From Hyaloperonospora brassicae (Eukaryota; Oomycota; Peronosporomycetes; Peronosporales; Peronosporaceae), in contig CANTFL010001479.1 in assembly GCA_947650285.1 (NCBI GenBank), positions 122,090 to 186,089 on the forward strand: 64,000 nucleotides of DNA, read 5' to 3'. Below are positions 63,351 to 64,000 of the stretch, in pieces (within the stretch, counting starts at the first letter, position 1; every line of letters begins with the position of its first letter). The translations under genes were made by a program, and so were the position numbers. The notes under the pieces are model-generated. The model did no database searches and was not told the origin of the DNA. It was given only the letters and a program-made list of their open reading frames with translations.

Positions 63351-64000
63351 ATGTCTATGCGAGGTGACTCAAGACCTACACAGCCCGGTGCTGTACCAGC
63401 CTCTGCGGCAGACGATTCGTCGTCTGCTGGTCCTTCTTCGCCTGCAGCTACAGGTGCTGCAGGTGCACGCGGCACCTCACCACGTGCGCACGATGACCCT
63501 GATGTAGAGGTCATCTACTCTGGCGAGTCAGACGTGTCTGACTCGGGCAATGCGCCAGAGGCGTCTCCCTCACCGGCGACGCCTCAGTGTTCGCCAAGGC
63601 CACTGCCGAACGAACGGGCTCGTGAGTTGCAACATAGTCTGTTCGGCAGTGATGATGAGTCTGATGATGAGTAGGATTGCTCATCACCGCGATCAAATCA
63701 TGCTCCTTCGCACGAGCGACTTGACGATGGTGCAAGCCATCGTCATACTGACAACCGTTGTACCGACAAGCGTACCACTGTGAAGCGTGATGAGCTGAAG
63801 TCGTGGCGTTTGCCTGAACGGCTCATCAATGGCTTGTCTCACGAGACAAGCCAACACCATCGAATACCCTTATTCGATGCGACTGAGCTTCACGGCTTGG
63901 ATTCCAGCGCGAGCAACTTTCGCGCTGAGGAGGAATTTTATCTCGATGTCTTCCTTAGACATCGATGGTACAACAGCAACCAAAACCGTGACAGAGCATC
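63351..64000 (+). CDS. gag-like protein of the hairpin-rich element, interrupted by one TAG, 3' end outside the window
   Basis: The ATG at 63351 opens 107 codons rich in Ala, Ser, Pro and acidic residues (SMRGDSRPTQPGAVPASAAD; DVEVIYSGESDVSDSG), ending with TAG at 63672-63674. The same frame then stays open to the window end for about 108 codons (NHAPSHERLDDGASHRHTDN; ELHGLDSSASNFRAEEEFYL). Either CAG has mutated to TAG or the codon is read through. No capsid motif is visible yet; the N-terminal region of such proteins is usually disordered. The coding sequence is crowded with perfect hairpins. Confidence 0.65.

Larger units (their letters stand above)
62831..64000 (+). mobile_element. LTR retroelement built of serial hairpins, 5' part (cut by the window edge)
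   Basis: An LTR is followed by a leader and a gag-like frame that reaches the end of the window. Both the LTR and the coding region consist largely of short inverted repeats in series (see findings). The element is probably of the Gypsy class: long LTR with TG/CA ends and a gag-like first protein. No pol lies in the window, so the class is not proven. Confidence 0.85.

Overview
The window comes from a eukaryote with short introns (about 60 to 150 bp) and dense, conserved housekeeping genes next to a large transposon-filled tract. The mix of pogo/Tigger-type, Mutator-like (MULE), Copia and other LTR elements, the compact introns and one U12-type AT-AC intron best fit an oomycete (Phytophthora / downy mildew group). 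This is inference: the species cannot be read from the sequence.

Region 1 (1-18.2 kb) is gene-rich. Splicing together the open frames gives seven genes: a URI/prefoldin-like protein fused to a TPR domain (-), the proteasome ATPase RPT1 (+, head-to-head with it), a small fibronectin-III protein ending in a CaaX-like box (+), a 1507-residue eIF4G (-), a MICU1-like mitochondrial calcium-uptake regulator with nine exons (-), an acidic protein of unknown function (-) and a MYND zinc-finger protein (+). Between eIF4G and MICU1 lies about 3.6 kb with only a decayed Copia fragment. The genes cover co-chaperone work, proteolysis, translation initiation and mitochondrial calcium control; they look like unrelated housekeeping neighbours rather than a pathway cluster.

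Region 2 (19.8-36 kb) is a nest of DNA transposons. A nearly complete pogo element (19795-22103, TA duplication, 23-bp inverted ends) has two in-frame stops. A MULE (about 23284-28806) has a second, non-autonomous MULE inserted in its left inverted repeat with a clean 10-bp duplication. A third MULE (about 28807-35757) has a decayed pogo copy inserted in its left inverted repeat.

Region 3 (36.4-54.8 kb) holds a dead Copia element (-) and then a large inverted duplication. Arms 41480-46822 and 49405-54747 are the same length, have no net indels and are about 99.8% alike by eye. Each carries the same dead Copia copy, and the 2.6-kb spacer holds a MULE transposase fragment.

Region 4 (54.8-62.8 kb) is low in coding signal and contains pogo and Copia remains. 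At 62831 an LTR retroelement begins and runs off the window. Its LTR and its gag frame are both built largely of short, mostly perfect hairpins set one after another. This is the most unusual signal in the window.
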